Shown: positions 23,811 to 36,461, counted from the stretch's first letter. The stretch: 64,000 nucleotides of DNA from Endocalyx cinctus (GCA_001600455.1 BCKC01000006.1:1364001-1428000), one strand, 5' to 3'. Numbers and translations: made by a program. The notes: generated from the sequence alone by a model not told the origin.

Positions 23811-26800
23811 TTATACATACGTTCCCATAACATCCCAGGCCCTACTCACGTCACCCTTCACAATGACAAGCTCGGCCTCTAGCTGCGTCCTGAACCCCGG
23901 GTTACTCTCGCTCTCGAGGCACGCATTTTCGCCACGTACTATATCTAGAGTGTCTTGGATAACGAGTAGCTGTGTTTGGACTGCAGATCGAATTCTCTGC
24001 TGCAATTTTTCGGCGACCCCCTTAAACTCGTTTCGGAACTGCTTGAGAAGGTCCGGAAAGAGACCCGAATTGGCTATGGCACCGTTAATAATATCTTTGC
24101 GCCTTCTATCGCTTCCCTTCCCTGTAACTTCTTTGTTAGTTGTGGGGAACTCGCTCTTTTGAGTGAGAAATTTAGAATTGCCAACTACTTACCAAACTCG
24201 TGGTTACAGGCTTGGTATGATGATTCCATGGCTTTCCCGACGAACGAGCTGCGGATTCCAGACATCGCATCCGTCTTGAGAATTCTAATGTCGTTACCCG
24301 CTAATGTCAATAACATGATCTTCTCCTTTCCTGTCTCTTATGCTTCTAAGATCATGAAGTCCAAGAGAATATGAAAGGCATCACGATTTTTCAGAACAAG
24401 AACCGACATACCTGATCTTCGCATTAAAATCTTCCCAAGCTTTCTCGATCTCATCTACAAGGAGATGTTGGTGTGACGCCAGTACTTGGGTGAGGGCGTC
24501 TCTCGATTCGGTCGAATTTTGTAGTTCGGTATCTGTAGTATGAGATATTAGTACAGTCTCTGATCGAATCAAGAATAGCGGTACTTACCTAGATACTGCA
24601 CGGCCCATTCCATGAGCTCGTTGACTGTTGAGATAATGATGTCGCCGTGATCTTCAAGATCCGAGCATAGAGACTCCCACGGCTCAATCAAGTCGTTTTC
24701 CATGGACTCGATGATCTCCGCATTCCAACAGCGGTGGCGCTTTGTCGCCCCTGTCATGTGATCGCCATATTCCCTACAAAAGGCGGAATATGTACCTTTT
24801 AGTGTTATGATTTAGTACGGTGCTTTATATGTGCTTTTCACTAAGCTGGTTTTCACGTACTATGGTGCCACTATGAGATGAAAAGCATGAAATTAGTAAA
24901 AGATCACGGAGCAAGTATATTGCATCAAGGTTTGACGAATCTAGGATGATACATACACTGTCCCAGTCATTACCTGCATTTCTTGCTTCCCTTCTCCATG
25001 AGTTTATGTTGTCACCTGTAACAAGTTAGCATTCGTCAACAGGAGAACCTAATTTGGCTAAACACGTACGACCGGGCCTATATATCTCGTTTTTGAAATC
25101 TTCCATGAAGGTACTGGCGATGCTATTAATGTCGGCGGCATTATTGAAGAGTTCCTGGTTTCCACTGTTAAATGAATTCGATCGTGTCCAACCCTCAGAA
25201 CTAATCCGAGCACACACCCGTTCTTCTTAACTCACCCTTTTGAGTCGACTTTCAAGAGCATCCAAAGTCTCGCGAACTTCCTTCTTCCTCTCGGCGGTCA
25301 TTGATCCGGAACCAGACTGTACCCAGAGCTCTAACTCTCCGAGCAGGCTAGTGACGTCGTCCCGGACGTAGTTGGTCGCTATCCTCAGCTGGCTCTCCGA
25401 TACCATCGACATGCAATGCTCGCGGATACTAAGAATACCGCTGAGTACGAGGCGCGGGAGGGCCTCAGCTTTAGGCATGTATCGATGATCCCAGTAGTAC
25501 TTATTGCTAACTAAGAAGACGTTGAGCCGCTCACCGACGCGAACCCGGTCGCTGTAAATATCCCGGAGTTGGCCGCTGATACTCTCGCTGCGAATCGTTA
25601 TGAGGTAGGCAAAAAGTCTATAATTGTGCAATATAAGCCTCAATAATTCTGTAAATACTTTCGAAAATCCCCACTTACTCGTATTCATGTTGTTTCAACT
25701 GTTCCCTGCGATAGCTTTGTTAGCAGTGGCGGAAAAGCAGAAACTAGAAACCTACTCAGCCGCCGCCTTTTCCACAAAGCATTCGATTTGGTAATCTCTA
25801 TCTTCGCTCGTCATAGTTTCTGGATTTTCGCCCCTGAAGGGCTCCAAATCGCGAACAGCTTGGTCTATAATGTCGCGGTCTTCGTTACAAGCGTCGATCA
25901 TGCGCTGGATATTCCTCACGATTGGCCCCGGCCAGTTTTTCTTTTCTTCTTCCGCTGAAAAGTCCTACATGCGAATTCCTCCGTCAGTATTTTAATTTTG
26001 TTGCAGAGGTCTTATCCTCAGAAGATAGGAATCGGTTTTGTTCAGAACTTACGTCCGACCTCGTACAGATGACGGCAACGTTGGACAGCTCTGCTTCTCT
26101 GGCAAGATCAAATGCACTCATGACTCCTTGATCGGTAGTAGCGCGTCCAACATTACACACGACAAATATCTCGTCGCATTTGAGGAGGTATCTCTCGGTT
26201 ATATATCTTCGGGCTGAATTTAAGTCTCGGAGACCTATTTTGGCGAAAACTTGTTAGCTTCGAAGGAAATCAATGGGTGTTGGGATGAAGATCTCATCTG
26301 TATGGTAGAAGCTTACCAGGAAGATCAACTAGGACGAGTCCCTTGCTCAAGATGTGAGCATTCAAGAACACCCTAGATATGTCAATAACATGTTGGGTCC
26401 TGAGTGTATTTGTTGAATAGCGGAGATACGTACCTGACCTTTTTGATATACGGCCAAACAGCGGGGCCATCGGCCGATGGAGACTCGAAGGTCAGTCTCG
26501 TTAACTTAGAAGAGCATTGTTCAATGGGTATCGTAATCTTTTCTTGTCCTTCCAGTAAGCCCTCCCCGTCTTCAATCCAAGATAGCATCGCATTAAAGAC
26601 GTCTTGCTCCGAAGAATCAAGGAGAAAGTTCTCATCCGTAAGGCGCCCACGAAAAATAGCTCGAAAAGTATCAATGGCGCGGCGAGCTTTGTCTTCAAAG
26701 GTATGTCTCTCTTCGCCGTCTAGGTTGTCCCCGTTGAGGTGATAGTGTCGATAAGAATGAAGAAAATCTTTTGTTTGGTTAATTATTTGTTCTCGAGAAA

Positions 26801-28263
26801 ACTTCTCAACTTCAATTATGCAGCTTGCACTGTTATGATAGCGATACTCTGTCACGACACATGTGCATGCTGCTCCGCCGTTACTCTGTAGATAAGGTGT
26901 GAGTAACATATTCTTACGATTGAACGATTTAAGCTGTTTACTTTAGTTACTTACAGCACTTGCGAGATTTTGGTGGTCTAGCAAAGAATTCAGCAGACTA
27001 CTTTTCCCTAATACGCACGGAAAGAGTCAAGTTAGCAACTGATCCCATATTTAGTAAAGTTCTTCAGGGTACGGATTATAAAGAGACACCATGGTGCATA
27101 CCGACACCGGAATCACCCACAAATCCAACCGTACGGCTAGCTGGATTTTGGAAAGCGGCCAAGTCTCGAGCACGTCCATACAGCCGAGTTAAAGTAGAGT
27201 CGGGATCAAGGTGGAGATCGCTGCGGCCCAGCGCAACGGTCAATTGAGACATTGCGCTCTTGACGCTATTAAACGCAGTTTGGAAGATCGGGTCATGGAA
27301 ACGGTCGTTAGGCGCCCTCTCTTCCCCCACGTTGTGCGTTTCCACGTTCGAGGGGCGAGAGCTGCTTCGTCGTCGATCCAAGCTCCGCCTCTGCCGCCCT
27401 CGAGACGGACTAGCAGGCTCGGGGGTATCTCTCACGTCTAGCAATCCGTCGACACGGCTGTCGTTCCCTTCAGCGACATCATTAATGGCGGAGGTCATCA
27501 AGTCCATACGAAAGCCATTAGATACTCCGTCATTGCTGGACCGGGTTGGCGTTGCCGGGTTTCCGTCAGTATTAGTTACATCACTAACAGCATTGCTTTC
27601 TCCTCGACCGGGTGGAGGTGTAAGCGAAACCGAAGGAACGCGGATATGTGAGCTACGGGGACTAAACGCTATGCTGCTTCCGACGTCACTTTCACCTCCG
27701 AAGGACGGTCGAGGACGGGAGCCGGTCGACGAAGGTAAGCTGGGACTCTCAACTCCGCGACGCGGCGTAGATTCGCGAGAGAGCGACGAGGAAGTGTCTC
27801 GAAAGATCGAGGGAGAAAAGTTGAAATTGAAGGATGAGTTACTGCTTTCTCTCGAGTTTAGGCCTGGCGGCGTAAAGTCGAAGCTGAACTCATGACGACG
27901 AGGAATATCATCCCTCCCCGACAAATTGCTAGATGTAGATGATTGATGAGAGGTATCACGAGGGGGCGATGAACTTGACACCCGAACTGCGGAGCTGAAT
28001 AGTGCAGATATCTCGTTGGAAGTGAAAGATGGGCCCGAGACACTGCTGCTATTGCCCGATGGCTGCCTTGTACTGGACGATGATCCAAAGAAGCTGCTGC
28101 TTGTCGGCGTGGGTACACCAACCGATGTAGAGGCAGTCGAGTCCGTAGCGTTGCTCGAGGTAGGAATTGTCTATGAACATTTTTTAAGTTAGTTATATAG
28201 ATTGAATCATCCTAGTTAAAGGCACAGTTATTAACTACATAAACCTACGGATATTTGTGGCAT
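23811..28263 (-). CDS. dynamin-like large GTPase, resembling nuclear GTPase SLIP-GC
   Basis: Sixteen exons on the minus strand: 28249-28263, 27102-28170, 26955-27007, 26434-26885, 26317-26372, 26053-26234, 25756-25964, 25679-25705, 25236-25617, 25070-25154, 24957-25015, 24861-24870, 24589-24795, 24412-24532, 24193-24284 and 23811-24121; 3330 nt, 1109 aa, all phases consistent. Residues 1 to about 340 are Ser/Arg/Pro-rich and probably disordered. The GTPase domain has G1 GDSGVGKSSLLNSLL (about 356-370), G3 VDLPGLRD (about 545) and a G4-like TRSD (about 606). The C-terminal half is helical with YSAFCREYGDHMT, CWNAEIIE and a coiled tail ending in DTLDIVRGENACLESESN. P-loop proteins of this kind are common in filamentous fungi and distantly related to SLIP-GC; their role is not established. 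The least certain junction is exon 9 to 10 (25236/25154), where other acceptors exist. Confidence 0.86.
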
Positions 28264-30668
28264 TGTTATAGATAAATGGGGATATACTAAAAAGAAAAAA
28301 AAGTGAAGAACAAAGATTTGAAGAAACTGATAATAAAAACGTTAATGTGATATTGGCAATAGTTGAGAACTTGTTGGTAACCTCATGGGCGGCAGCTAAT
28401 GCTAGACTACAGGCTCCTATTTATCTCGAGAAACCAACTCTATAGACTTCATACTTCGTTCCCAATTGAAACATACTTGCATACTTGACCCATTTTCGTA
28501 GGCAAGGCCGACTGTTTCTCAAACATACATACATAAGTAGATTTTATAAATAGATATAAAACTTCTTTACCCTCTCAGCTCCCCTCACTCCCTCCGATTT
28601 ACTATTTCTCATCTAGCCTTCTTGTAGGGCGAGGCCGCCATATATGCCTGTCGCTCATTTCCCCTGATTGCGAGGTTCGAATCCTTCACTGCGGGTATCG
28701 AGATAAATCGTTGAATTGGAGAAATTCTATTGGTATAAGCGATGCACTGCCACCAAACACCTGGTACCAACACGTTTGGAGATGCATGTACGGTTATAAG
28801 AAAGCCCGGAATTTAACCAATAACCAACTCTGAAGAGCGTGGCTCATATTAAACCCCGGATTTGTTGGCCTTTTTTATTCTTTTCTTTCTAGAAGCTAAA
28901 TTTTTAAGGGGTATGATAGACATCATCTGATTGCTAATTGAAGAGAATTTATCTCCAAATAATTGGATTAGCCGAGCCTTTTCCTTGTCAAATATATATT
29001 ATTACGAAAGCACCTTTCAAGTATCGTTCGACTTGGAGAAGCTGGTCATAATGGGGGTCACTAGAAGCTGAAGATAATGAAACTCCAGCGAGGGGCAATA
29101 TGATACAGCACGACCCTATTACGACCCTAACGTTATCCTAGTATACATTTTTCGAAGATAAACATCATGATCCGGCTGCGGGGAGAAGAGCATCCGCCTA
29201 AGTATTCATGGAGGCTGACAGCTCTTGTCTTATTCCGTTCCATTTACTCATCAATCAACAATCCAGTCATAGGTATATCTTAACTTATCAGACTTGGTGC
29301 TAAGTAGCTACAGATGAGAGCCGTGTTTTCCATGTCATAACGTAGCTACTGTCAATAAACAGAGTATAATATTTCCTCGGGCGCGGCGGTACTTGTAGCA
29401 CAGAAATTCAGAAATTATGAGTTGCTAACATGATGAATAGCACCAATTATAGCAAGGAGATTAATACTTCTTGTGCGCATGCTCGGGACCAAGACCACGA
29501 AGCTAACTGACTAGTTGAAGCAATCTTTTCCTTTAGATCGCATTTTGCTACAATAAATAATAAGCCTTTGATCTCTACCGCGTATCGAGCGAGCGAGCCG
29601 ATGAGAAGGGGCGAAAGAGTCACCAGCACCCGCAGGCAAACGATAATCATTGTTGGACCCTAAGTATAAATCCTGTTGGTAAGCAGCAAAATGCAAGTTA
29701 CTGGTGAAGATTATGGACACGACAAGAGTTAAATGTCTGTAAGACCAACTGTCGCAGTATTTACTCGCCCGCGCAAAGCCGATAGATATTTTGACCTTTC
29801 TGAGTCAGCCAGTCGTACGGAGTAAGCTTACAGTTGGTAAATAAAGTCTTTTGTCTCGCCCGCACCCAAAGAAGTATATACCGTGAAACCTCTATCTAGA
29901 AAAATCGGACATAGTGTATATGGATATTCAGTTGATTTGACGATACAATACCAAGAATGTGCACATGATTAAGCACAGGCAAGCAGGCAAGGTGATTGAT
30001 TACACGTCATGCCATGAGCCCCTCTGCCCCTCACCAGAAATTCCCGGTACGAGGAACCCCACCCAGCGAATGTGATTCACTTGCTTACCACTTTGAATAG
30101 CTTTCTCTTCACCTACCGTCGTAGTTTGTGGATTCACTACTGCATGCAGATTATATACTCATGTAACGACTTATGAATCATCTCTTCAATCTCTTCCGGA
30201 AACCTCTAAACAAGACCGAGGGGTTTACTATCATATAGATTTCATAAATTAACAGGTTGTTTCAGTAAAGAACTAGTTATCGTATCCATTTCTAAATTTG
30301 AACAAATCACAACCATTTCGCCATTTTTCTTGAGAGATCTTATACGCGAAGCCCACCAACCCAGCGTTTAAAAATGGACAAATTAAAGATAAAAATCCTT
30401 GACCGCTTTATCTTGCTCATGGAGCGGAAAGTATCGATCTCCTGGGCCGCACCCAACAGTGGTCAGTTTTAGTATTAAGTAGTCTGTTGTAACCGTCCGG
30501 CCATCGTCCAGCTAGAGTTTTGTCATCTTTTGTCTTTTCTCTTTTCTTTTCATTCTTTCTTTTTTTAAAATTTCATACCTTTATTTTGTTATTGAGCAGC
30601 ATCCTAAGACTTCATCTTATTTGATAAAAGTAGATATCTTTTGAAGGGTGGGTGACCGTAACAAAACC
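28264..30668. other. 2.4 kb divergent intergenic region
   Basis: Lies between the 5' ends of the GTPase (minus) and the FAD monooxygenase (plus). Short open frames around 29447-29720 have no recognisable features. A pyrimidine-rich stretch precedes the monooxygenase. No gene or RNA supported. Confidence 0.5.
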
Positions 30669-32988
30669 ATGGCGGCCACAAAATCCAAAGGCAGTAGTCC
30701 GAATAAGGACGCAGCGACGGGCCTAAAGATTATTGTCGTAGGAGGTGGGATGATGGGTTTATGCCTCGCTCTACTGTTCGAGAAGTATAACATCGATTAT
30801 GTCCTGCTGGAACGACGTGATATCATCGCACCCCAAGTCGGTGCCGGCCTAGCCGCATTTCCTAACGCCATGAGGCTCATGGATCAGCTGGGTGTATACG
30901 ACGATTTTATAGAGCAAGCGACCCGACTCGAGCGGCTCGGCAATTATTGGTCGGATGGAAAGGTTACATCGCACGACGACCTGCTGTCGACGTTCTTTCA
31001 GCAAGTCATCGGTTACCCCACCGTCATCCTTGACCGGCAGCAGGCCATGATGATTTTTCATAATCACATCAAAGATAAGAGCAAGCTCTTGACCAACGTC
31101 CATGTCGAGTCCGTAGAGGACCTAGACGAGCGCGTGACCGTCCTCGCTCGCGACGGAAGGTCGTTCTCCGGCGATATCCTCATCGGCGCCGACGGTGTCC
31201 ACAGCACCGTCCGCAAGGAGATGTGGAGGATCGGCGGGTCAAACTTCCTCAACAACGGTAATGACAAGAGTGTCATTAGTTGCGAGTATAGGGCCATCTT
31301 TGGCATTTCCGAACTGACATCTCGGCTCACGCCAGGCGCCTCTAACACGTCACGCCAGGATGCAACTTATGCCATCATGTGGGGGGAGAAGCGAGCCTAC
31401 GTTGTGTTCACCGAGACCCTGCCGAAGAAGCTTAAGGGGGATGAGATCAAACTGTTCACCGAGGAGGAGAAAGAGAAACTCGTGAGGGAGCGCTGGGACG
31501 ACGTCGTAGTCGAGGGTGTGAAGTTCGGAGACTTATACGAGAAAAAAGTGCGCGCCGTCCTCGTCCCACTGCAGAAATACACCTTCACCAAGTGGCACTT
31601 TGGTCGCATAATGATTTTAGGAGATACGGCGCACAAGGTATATATCCTCGTTTTATTTCATCCACCCCTTCTCTCCTTGCCTTCCTTGTAGAAAAATTTC
31701 TAATATATGAGAAAAATCTTCACAGCCTCATCCGACGACCGCGCAGGGTATGGCTATGTGTCTCGAAGACGGCGCGGTTTTTATTAACATGCTTTCGAAG
31801 CGTCTCGGAAGTAGCAGGCCGTCGCGGAACCTTACCAGAGAAGAAATCCACGACTTGTTCAAGGAAGTGCAGGCGATTCGGTACAATCGCGTAAAGTGGA
31901 TCGTGGATGAGTCGTTCATTGTGCAGGCTGTACAGTCATGGAAACATCCAATCCTGAAGTTGATACATCGTTACGTCGTGCCCGCGCTTGGTTTTGACCT
32001 CGTGCTCGCTCAAGCTTTGTCTACCGCGCTTCCGGCGCCCCGCATCGACGGTCTTCCTCTGCCGTCGAGGCCGACTATGGTTGGCTTCAATGACGAAACC
32101 CGCGAGCCCGCGTCGCTGGCGAGGACCTTTATCAAGAGCACCGCGTTTTCAATACTAGGCGCCTGTGCGTTATATTCCCTCGCGACAGCCGCCGGTTTCG
32201 CCCCTTCATTCGCCGGCATTAACGATACTCTACCGGATAGTACGATAAGCATGTTGGACGTGTCGGGTCTCGTGCTCGTCGTGCTCATCGAGGGCTGGCG
32301 AAGGCGACACATGCTGTCTCCGCTCCAATATCCTTTGATATGGGCCACAGCCTTCGATTTCCTCGGAGTCAACTTCTCGGTTCCGGCTTTTTGTCTCGTC
32401 AACCTGTGGACCTCTTCTACAAGAGTACATTACGCCGCTCCCGGACGCCCAATGATGCTTTCCGGGGCGAAGGCTCTATTTCCGGCCTTCGTTGCGTTGT
32501 ATCTGCTGCCCGCAATTCAGGGCCTAATACCCGTTGGAGAGAACTGGTCGGGGTTGCTGGATCGTCTTCCGACGACGCTCACTTTAGTCCTCATGACTGG
32601 CATGCTGTCCCTAGCGTTACGACGAGAGACGGACACATTCCTAGGCGATAAGTACGCCTGGTACCTAAAAGCTGGATACAGGAGCTTGTTCCCTGTCCTG
32701 GCGCTTGCGCACCTTTATAATGCTAGCTCCATTTCCGACCTGAGCACCATTCTTCCTCGGCTGCCCGCGGTGGCGCCTCAAGCTGTGTGGCTCATGACGG
32801 TTATCTTTGAAGTATACCAGTATTGCGGTACATCCTTATCATCCATTTTATACATGATGCTGGTACCATTCGCCTTTATGCTTATTGGGCCTGGCGCTAC
32901 TGTTATTGCTGTCTGGCACTGGAAGGAGCTCGTACTGTTGCGAAGGAGTCAAGAGCAGATAGAATCATGCGGGAAATTTATGAAATGA
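30669..32988 (+). CDS. FAD-dependent monooxygenase fused to a C-terminal polytopic membrane domain
   Basis: Group A flavoprotein monooxygenase/epoxidase, 743 aa. Two exons, 30669-31637 and 31726-32988; the intron sits inside the third FAD motif and its removal restores ILGDTAHKPHPTTAQGM. The start ATG gives MAATKSKGSSPNKDA; a frame extension to 30648 would need a GTG. FAD motifs: IIVVGGGMMGLCLALLFEKY (about 21-40), the DG motif GDILIGADGVHSTVRK (about 170) and the GD motif above (about 318). From about residue 445 the protein changes character: roughly eight hydrophobic segments, including SILGACALYSLATAAGF, VSGLVLVVLIEGW, FPAFVALYLLPAIQGL, LTLVLMTGMLSLAL and YMMLVPFAFMLIGPGA. The flavin half resembles PaxM-like epoxidases of terpenoid pathways; I do not recognise the membrane half with confidence. 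Confidence 0.9.
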
Positions 32989-33736
32989 ACTAAGAGGCAT
33001 ACATCTGAAGGCCATTTAGAAATATTAGAGTAAAGGGAAGTTGCACATTAGAGGAGTTAGCGTGGGAAAGTTTGAAAGAGAATGCGCTGTGTAATTAAAA
33101 CGAAAGAGGGTGTTATAATTGACAGTCCCCAGTTTTTTATTTTTATTTCTGTTTTATTTGTGATATTATCGCTTCAAAGCTCAAAGCCACCACGATCGAG
33201 AGAACATGAGCCATCGGGTCGCTTATTAATTATTTACACGCCTTGATGTTCGTGATTTCGATGACGGTCAAGATATTTAAGACAAGAACCACTAACATCT
33301 ACGGATATGGTCACGAGTGTGGTCAATAGGAACGCTAGCCTTACATTTACTCCACGCTCATACTCACAACGGCGGCAAGTAATCCCATGCACCTGAGGTG
33401 TTCAATTTCAAAGCTCGAATGTGTCGCCGAGGGACCAAGAATTAATCCGATACCAGCTGTAACAAATTCAAAGCGTCCTATTAGTGATAGACATGGACAG
33501 CAACGTAACACCATTAAACATGCAGCCCTAGGTAGGCATAATCACGGCACATGTGGCAAACCATAAAGAGGCGATAGTTACGGCCTTGGGCATACAATCA
33601 CATTAATTGCAGAGAATTCGAAGATGGAGAGTAGGTTTACGTTCAAATCCAGACGTGGTATTCCCTTTTGTCTCCATCAACGCCAGACCTGTGCATAACT
33701 AAACTCCCAGACCATTACCATGATTTAATGCGATGC
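32989..33736. other. convergent intergenic region
   Basis: AT-rich 3' flanks of the monooxygenase and of the eL8 gene. It marks the change from accessory-type genes on the left to conserved housekeeping genes on the right. Nothing else recognised. Confidence 0.5.
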
Positions 33737-34895
33737 TTATACCTTGACGGCCGACTCAAGAGCCTTCTTCCGCTTCTCAATGCGCTTCTGAGCCTTGGCG
33801 CCCATAATACCACCACCCCATGTTCGGCGGGCATTCTCACTGCTGGCCATGTAGCCATCCTTGACAGCGGAAACAAGCTTGGAAAGCTCGCTCTTGTCCT
33901 CGGAGCGAACCTCGGTGATAGCAAGCACAGCGGCGGTCTATTCTCCGGTTAGTTGACATATACTATTTTTCGTCTTCAGTAGCAAAACATACCTTCTTGT
34001 GGACAACAGTTCCGAGACGAGCCTTGCCCTTGATGATAGCGTAGGGAACACCCATCTTTCGGCAGAGAGCAGGCAGGAAGATGACCAACTCGATGGGGTC
34101 AACGTCGTTGGGGATAAGGACGAGAGAAGCCTTCTTGTTCTCGATCAAGCCGACGACGTGGTTCAAACCGTACTTGACAGCATAGGGCTTCTTGCTGACG
34201 TCCTCCTTCTTCTTGCCCTCCTTGATGGCAGTAGCCTCCTTGAGCAATCGCTCCTTCTTCTCGGCCTTAGATTCGGGTCGGTACTTGTTGAGGAGCTTCA
34301 AAGCCTGGGCGGCAGTGTTGCGGTCGAGGACGTGCTGGAACTGGGAAATGGCAGGGGGGACCTTCAAGCGCATGTTGATGATCTTCTTCTGGCGCTGAAG
34401 ACGGACATACTCGGGCCACTTCACCATGCGGGAGAGGTTACGCTTGGGCTGGATGTCTTGGCCGATACCGAAGTTGCGCGGGCGCTTCTCGATGAGAGGG
34501 TTCTGTCTCGCGTGTTAGCGAGATACATGAGAAATTCCAAAGATGGGGATACTCAGATATATATTACTAACCTTAGGGGCCTTCTTCGAGCTCGACTTGG
34601 ACGAACCGAAGGGGGCCGGGGCGGCCTTCTTTCCAGATTTGGGAGGCTGTCATTGAGAAAGAAGACATCAGTAAATATGCTTTGATACACAATTTGACTG
34701 TAGTCTTGCTTGAACTCTAGTGAGGTATCTGGTGATAGCATTGAAGCAATATCAATCAGACGTCTCCAGCCAGTTCTTCACCCACGTCTAATGACGAAAG
34801 GCGGTAAATTCGACATCTCAACGAATTGAGAGTCTTGTAAACGATCGGTAACAGTGCATATGCACTCGACAATTGAGTAATTATTAACTTACCAT
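33737..34895 (-). CDS. RPL8: 60S ribosomal protein eL8 (L7Ae family; yeast Rpl8)
   Basis: Structural protein of the large ribosomal subunit, cytosolic. Four exons: 34893-34895 (only the ATG), 34572-34646, 33993-34502 and 33737-33937; 262 aa, the normal length for fungal eL8. The assembled protein starts [18 protein letters not shown], continues [40 protein letters not shown] and [17 protein letters not shown], and contains the L7Ae core [19 protein letters not shown] and [20 protein letters not shown]. The tail is [19 protein letters not shown]. The first intron (246 nt) directly follows the start codon, a layout common in ribosomal protein genes. Divergent from the NCS6 gene with 366 bp between start codons. 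Confidence 0.98.
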
Positions 34896-35261
34896 GGTGA
34901 TTATTTGGCGTTGGTCGTGATAAAAAAAACAATCGACCAGGTTGAGAAGTGTGGTATGAGAAAGAAAGGTTCAAGAAAAAAAAAAAAGTTCGGGCTTAGA
35001 AAAGAAAGAAATACAATTTACTGAATTGTGGGCTGGATAGGTGTGGTAGATAGCAGATAGGGCTTTTCACTAAGTGAAAAATTCGGTAAATATCCGGTAA
35101 AGCTAGCCCTTAATTGGACAAGTTCATTAACAGAGCAGCAGACCCACTTACCCCTCCAGTCGATGTACCAATGTATCTTTATACCTATTCTTTAACCCCA
35201 CGGTTCATCGACCTTCAAGGCCTCACGTATCCAGCTTGCATATTCTGAATACGAATACAAT
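34896..35261. promoter_or_regulatory. shared divergent promoter of eL8 and NCS6, with a palindrome
   Basis: The 366 bp between two start codons on opposite strands must carry both promoters. It holds an A-rich run (34976-34987) and a perfect inverted repeat TTTTCACT-A-AGTGAAAA at 35064-35080, near the middle of the region. Confidence 0.5.
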
Positions 35262-36461
35262 ATGCCTCCAGTGTCATGTGCTATTTGCAAGACCGAAAGG
35301 GCGTTGATAAAACGACCTAAAAATCATCAGAAACTTTGCAAGAAATGTTTTATTCAAATATTCGAAGATGAAGTTCATCACACGATAACTTCTTCAGATC
35401 TTTTCCATCGGGGTGAAAAAGTGGCCATCGGTGCATCTGGTGGCAAAGATTCAACGGTCTTGGCATCGGTTCTGAAAACCTTGAATGAGAGGCATAATTA
35501 CGGTGTCGAGTTGGTTTTACTCAGTATCGATGAAGGAATCAAGGGTTACCGAGATGATTCATTAGAGACGGTAAAACGCAATGCCGTGCAATATGATATG
35601 CCTCTGAAGATCGTTGGCTACGACGAACTTTACGGTTGGACAATGGACCAGGTCGTCGAAACCATAGGAAAGAAAGGTAACTGCACCTACTGTGGAGTTT
35701 TTCGACGACAGGCTCTTGACAGGGGCGCCAAAATTTTAGGCATCAAGCACGTTGTTACCGGCCATAACGCCGACGATGTTGCAGAGACGGTGCTCATGAA
35801 TCTACTTCGAGGAGACTTACCGCGATTATCACGAAGCACTAGCATAGTCACGGGGAGCGATGCGACCGAGGTGAAAAGGAGCAAGCCCTTAAAGTATGCC
35901 TATGAGAAGGAGATTGTTCTATACGCGCATCATAAGAAACTGGATTATTTCAGTACCGAATGCATCTATAGTCCAGAAGCCTTTCGCGGAAGTGCTAGGA
36001 GCCTAATTAAAAGCCTGGAGAGGGTTCGACCAAGCGCTATCTTGGATGTCGTTCGCAGTGGCGAGGACATGGCAAGATTAGTTCCTGGAGCCGAGCCTGA
36101 CCCTTGTACATGCAAGTCAAATGCATCATCTATCCAAAATTCTCGGGAAGAAGACAATCCTGGTGGGTGCGGATCCGCAAATGGGCGTGCTTCTGATGCT
36201 GGCATGGCCGCTATGGAGAAGCGGCTGAGAGAAAATGAAGTTGCAGAAAATCGAGAGCTCGAGACGGAGATAACTACGACCCCCCGTGCGAAGAAACAGC
36301 CAAGGGCCCAAACGAAGCCAGGGAATATTACTCTGCCTATCATCCCGAAGCAAGTTTTAGGGAAATGCGAACGATGTGGCTATATGTCAAGTCAAACTCT
36401 CTGCCAGGCGTGTATGCTGCTAGATGGACTGAATAAGAATCGAGCAGAAATTACTATATGA
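35262..36461 (+). CDS. NCS6: cytoplasmic tRNA 2-thiolation protein 1 (Ncs6/Ctu1)
   Basis: Catalytic subunit of the Ncs2-Ncs6 (Ctu1-Ctu2) complex, which adds sulfur to the 2-position of wobble uridine U34 in Lys, Glu and Gln tRNAs, using ATP and sulfur relayed by Urm1. Single exon, 399 aa; the start [14 protein letters not shown] is the conserved N-terminus. Two CxxC pairs (C6/C9 and C26/C29) form the N-terminal zinc site. The adenylation PP-loop is SGGKDST at 59-65. The central [17 protein letters not shown] and [19 protein letters not shown] are hallmarks of the family. A Glu/Ser-rich insert of about 70 residues precedes the C-terminal [20 protein letters not shown] zinc finger. Fungal members are a little longer than human CTU1 because of this insert. 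It shares a promoter region with the eL8 gene, so both translation genes could be co-expressed. Confidence 0.97.
   Translation: MPPVSCAICKTERALIKRPKNHQKLCKKCFIQIFEDEVHHTITSSDLFHRGEKVAIGASGGKDSTVLASVLKTLNERHNYGVELVLLSIDEGIKGYRDDSLETVKRNAVQYDMPLKIVGYDELYGWTMDQVVETIGKKGNCTYCGVFRRQALDRGAKILGIKHVVTGHNADDVAETVLMNLLRGDLPRLSRSTSIVTGSDATEVKRSKPLKYAYEKEIVLYAHHKKLDYFSTECIYSPEAFRGSARSLIKSLERVRPSAILDVVRSGEDMARLVPGAEPDPCTCKSNASSIQNSREEDNPGGCGSANGRASDAGMAAMEKRLRENEVAENRELETEITTTPRAKKQPRAQTKPGNITLPIIPKQVLGKCERCGYMSSQTLCQACMLLDGLNKNRAEITI

Noticed and set aside
28621..28700. A tRNA suggested by GGTTCGAATCC, a perfect B-box match
   Set aside because: No A-box at the right distance and no matching acceptor or anticodon stems could be drawn.
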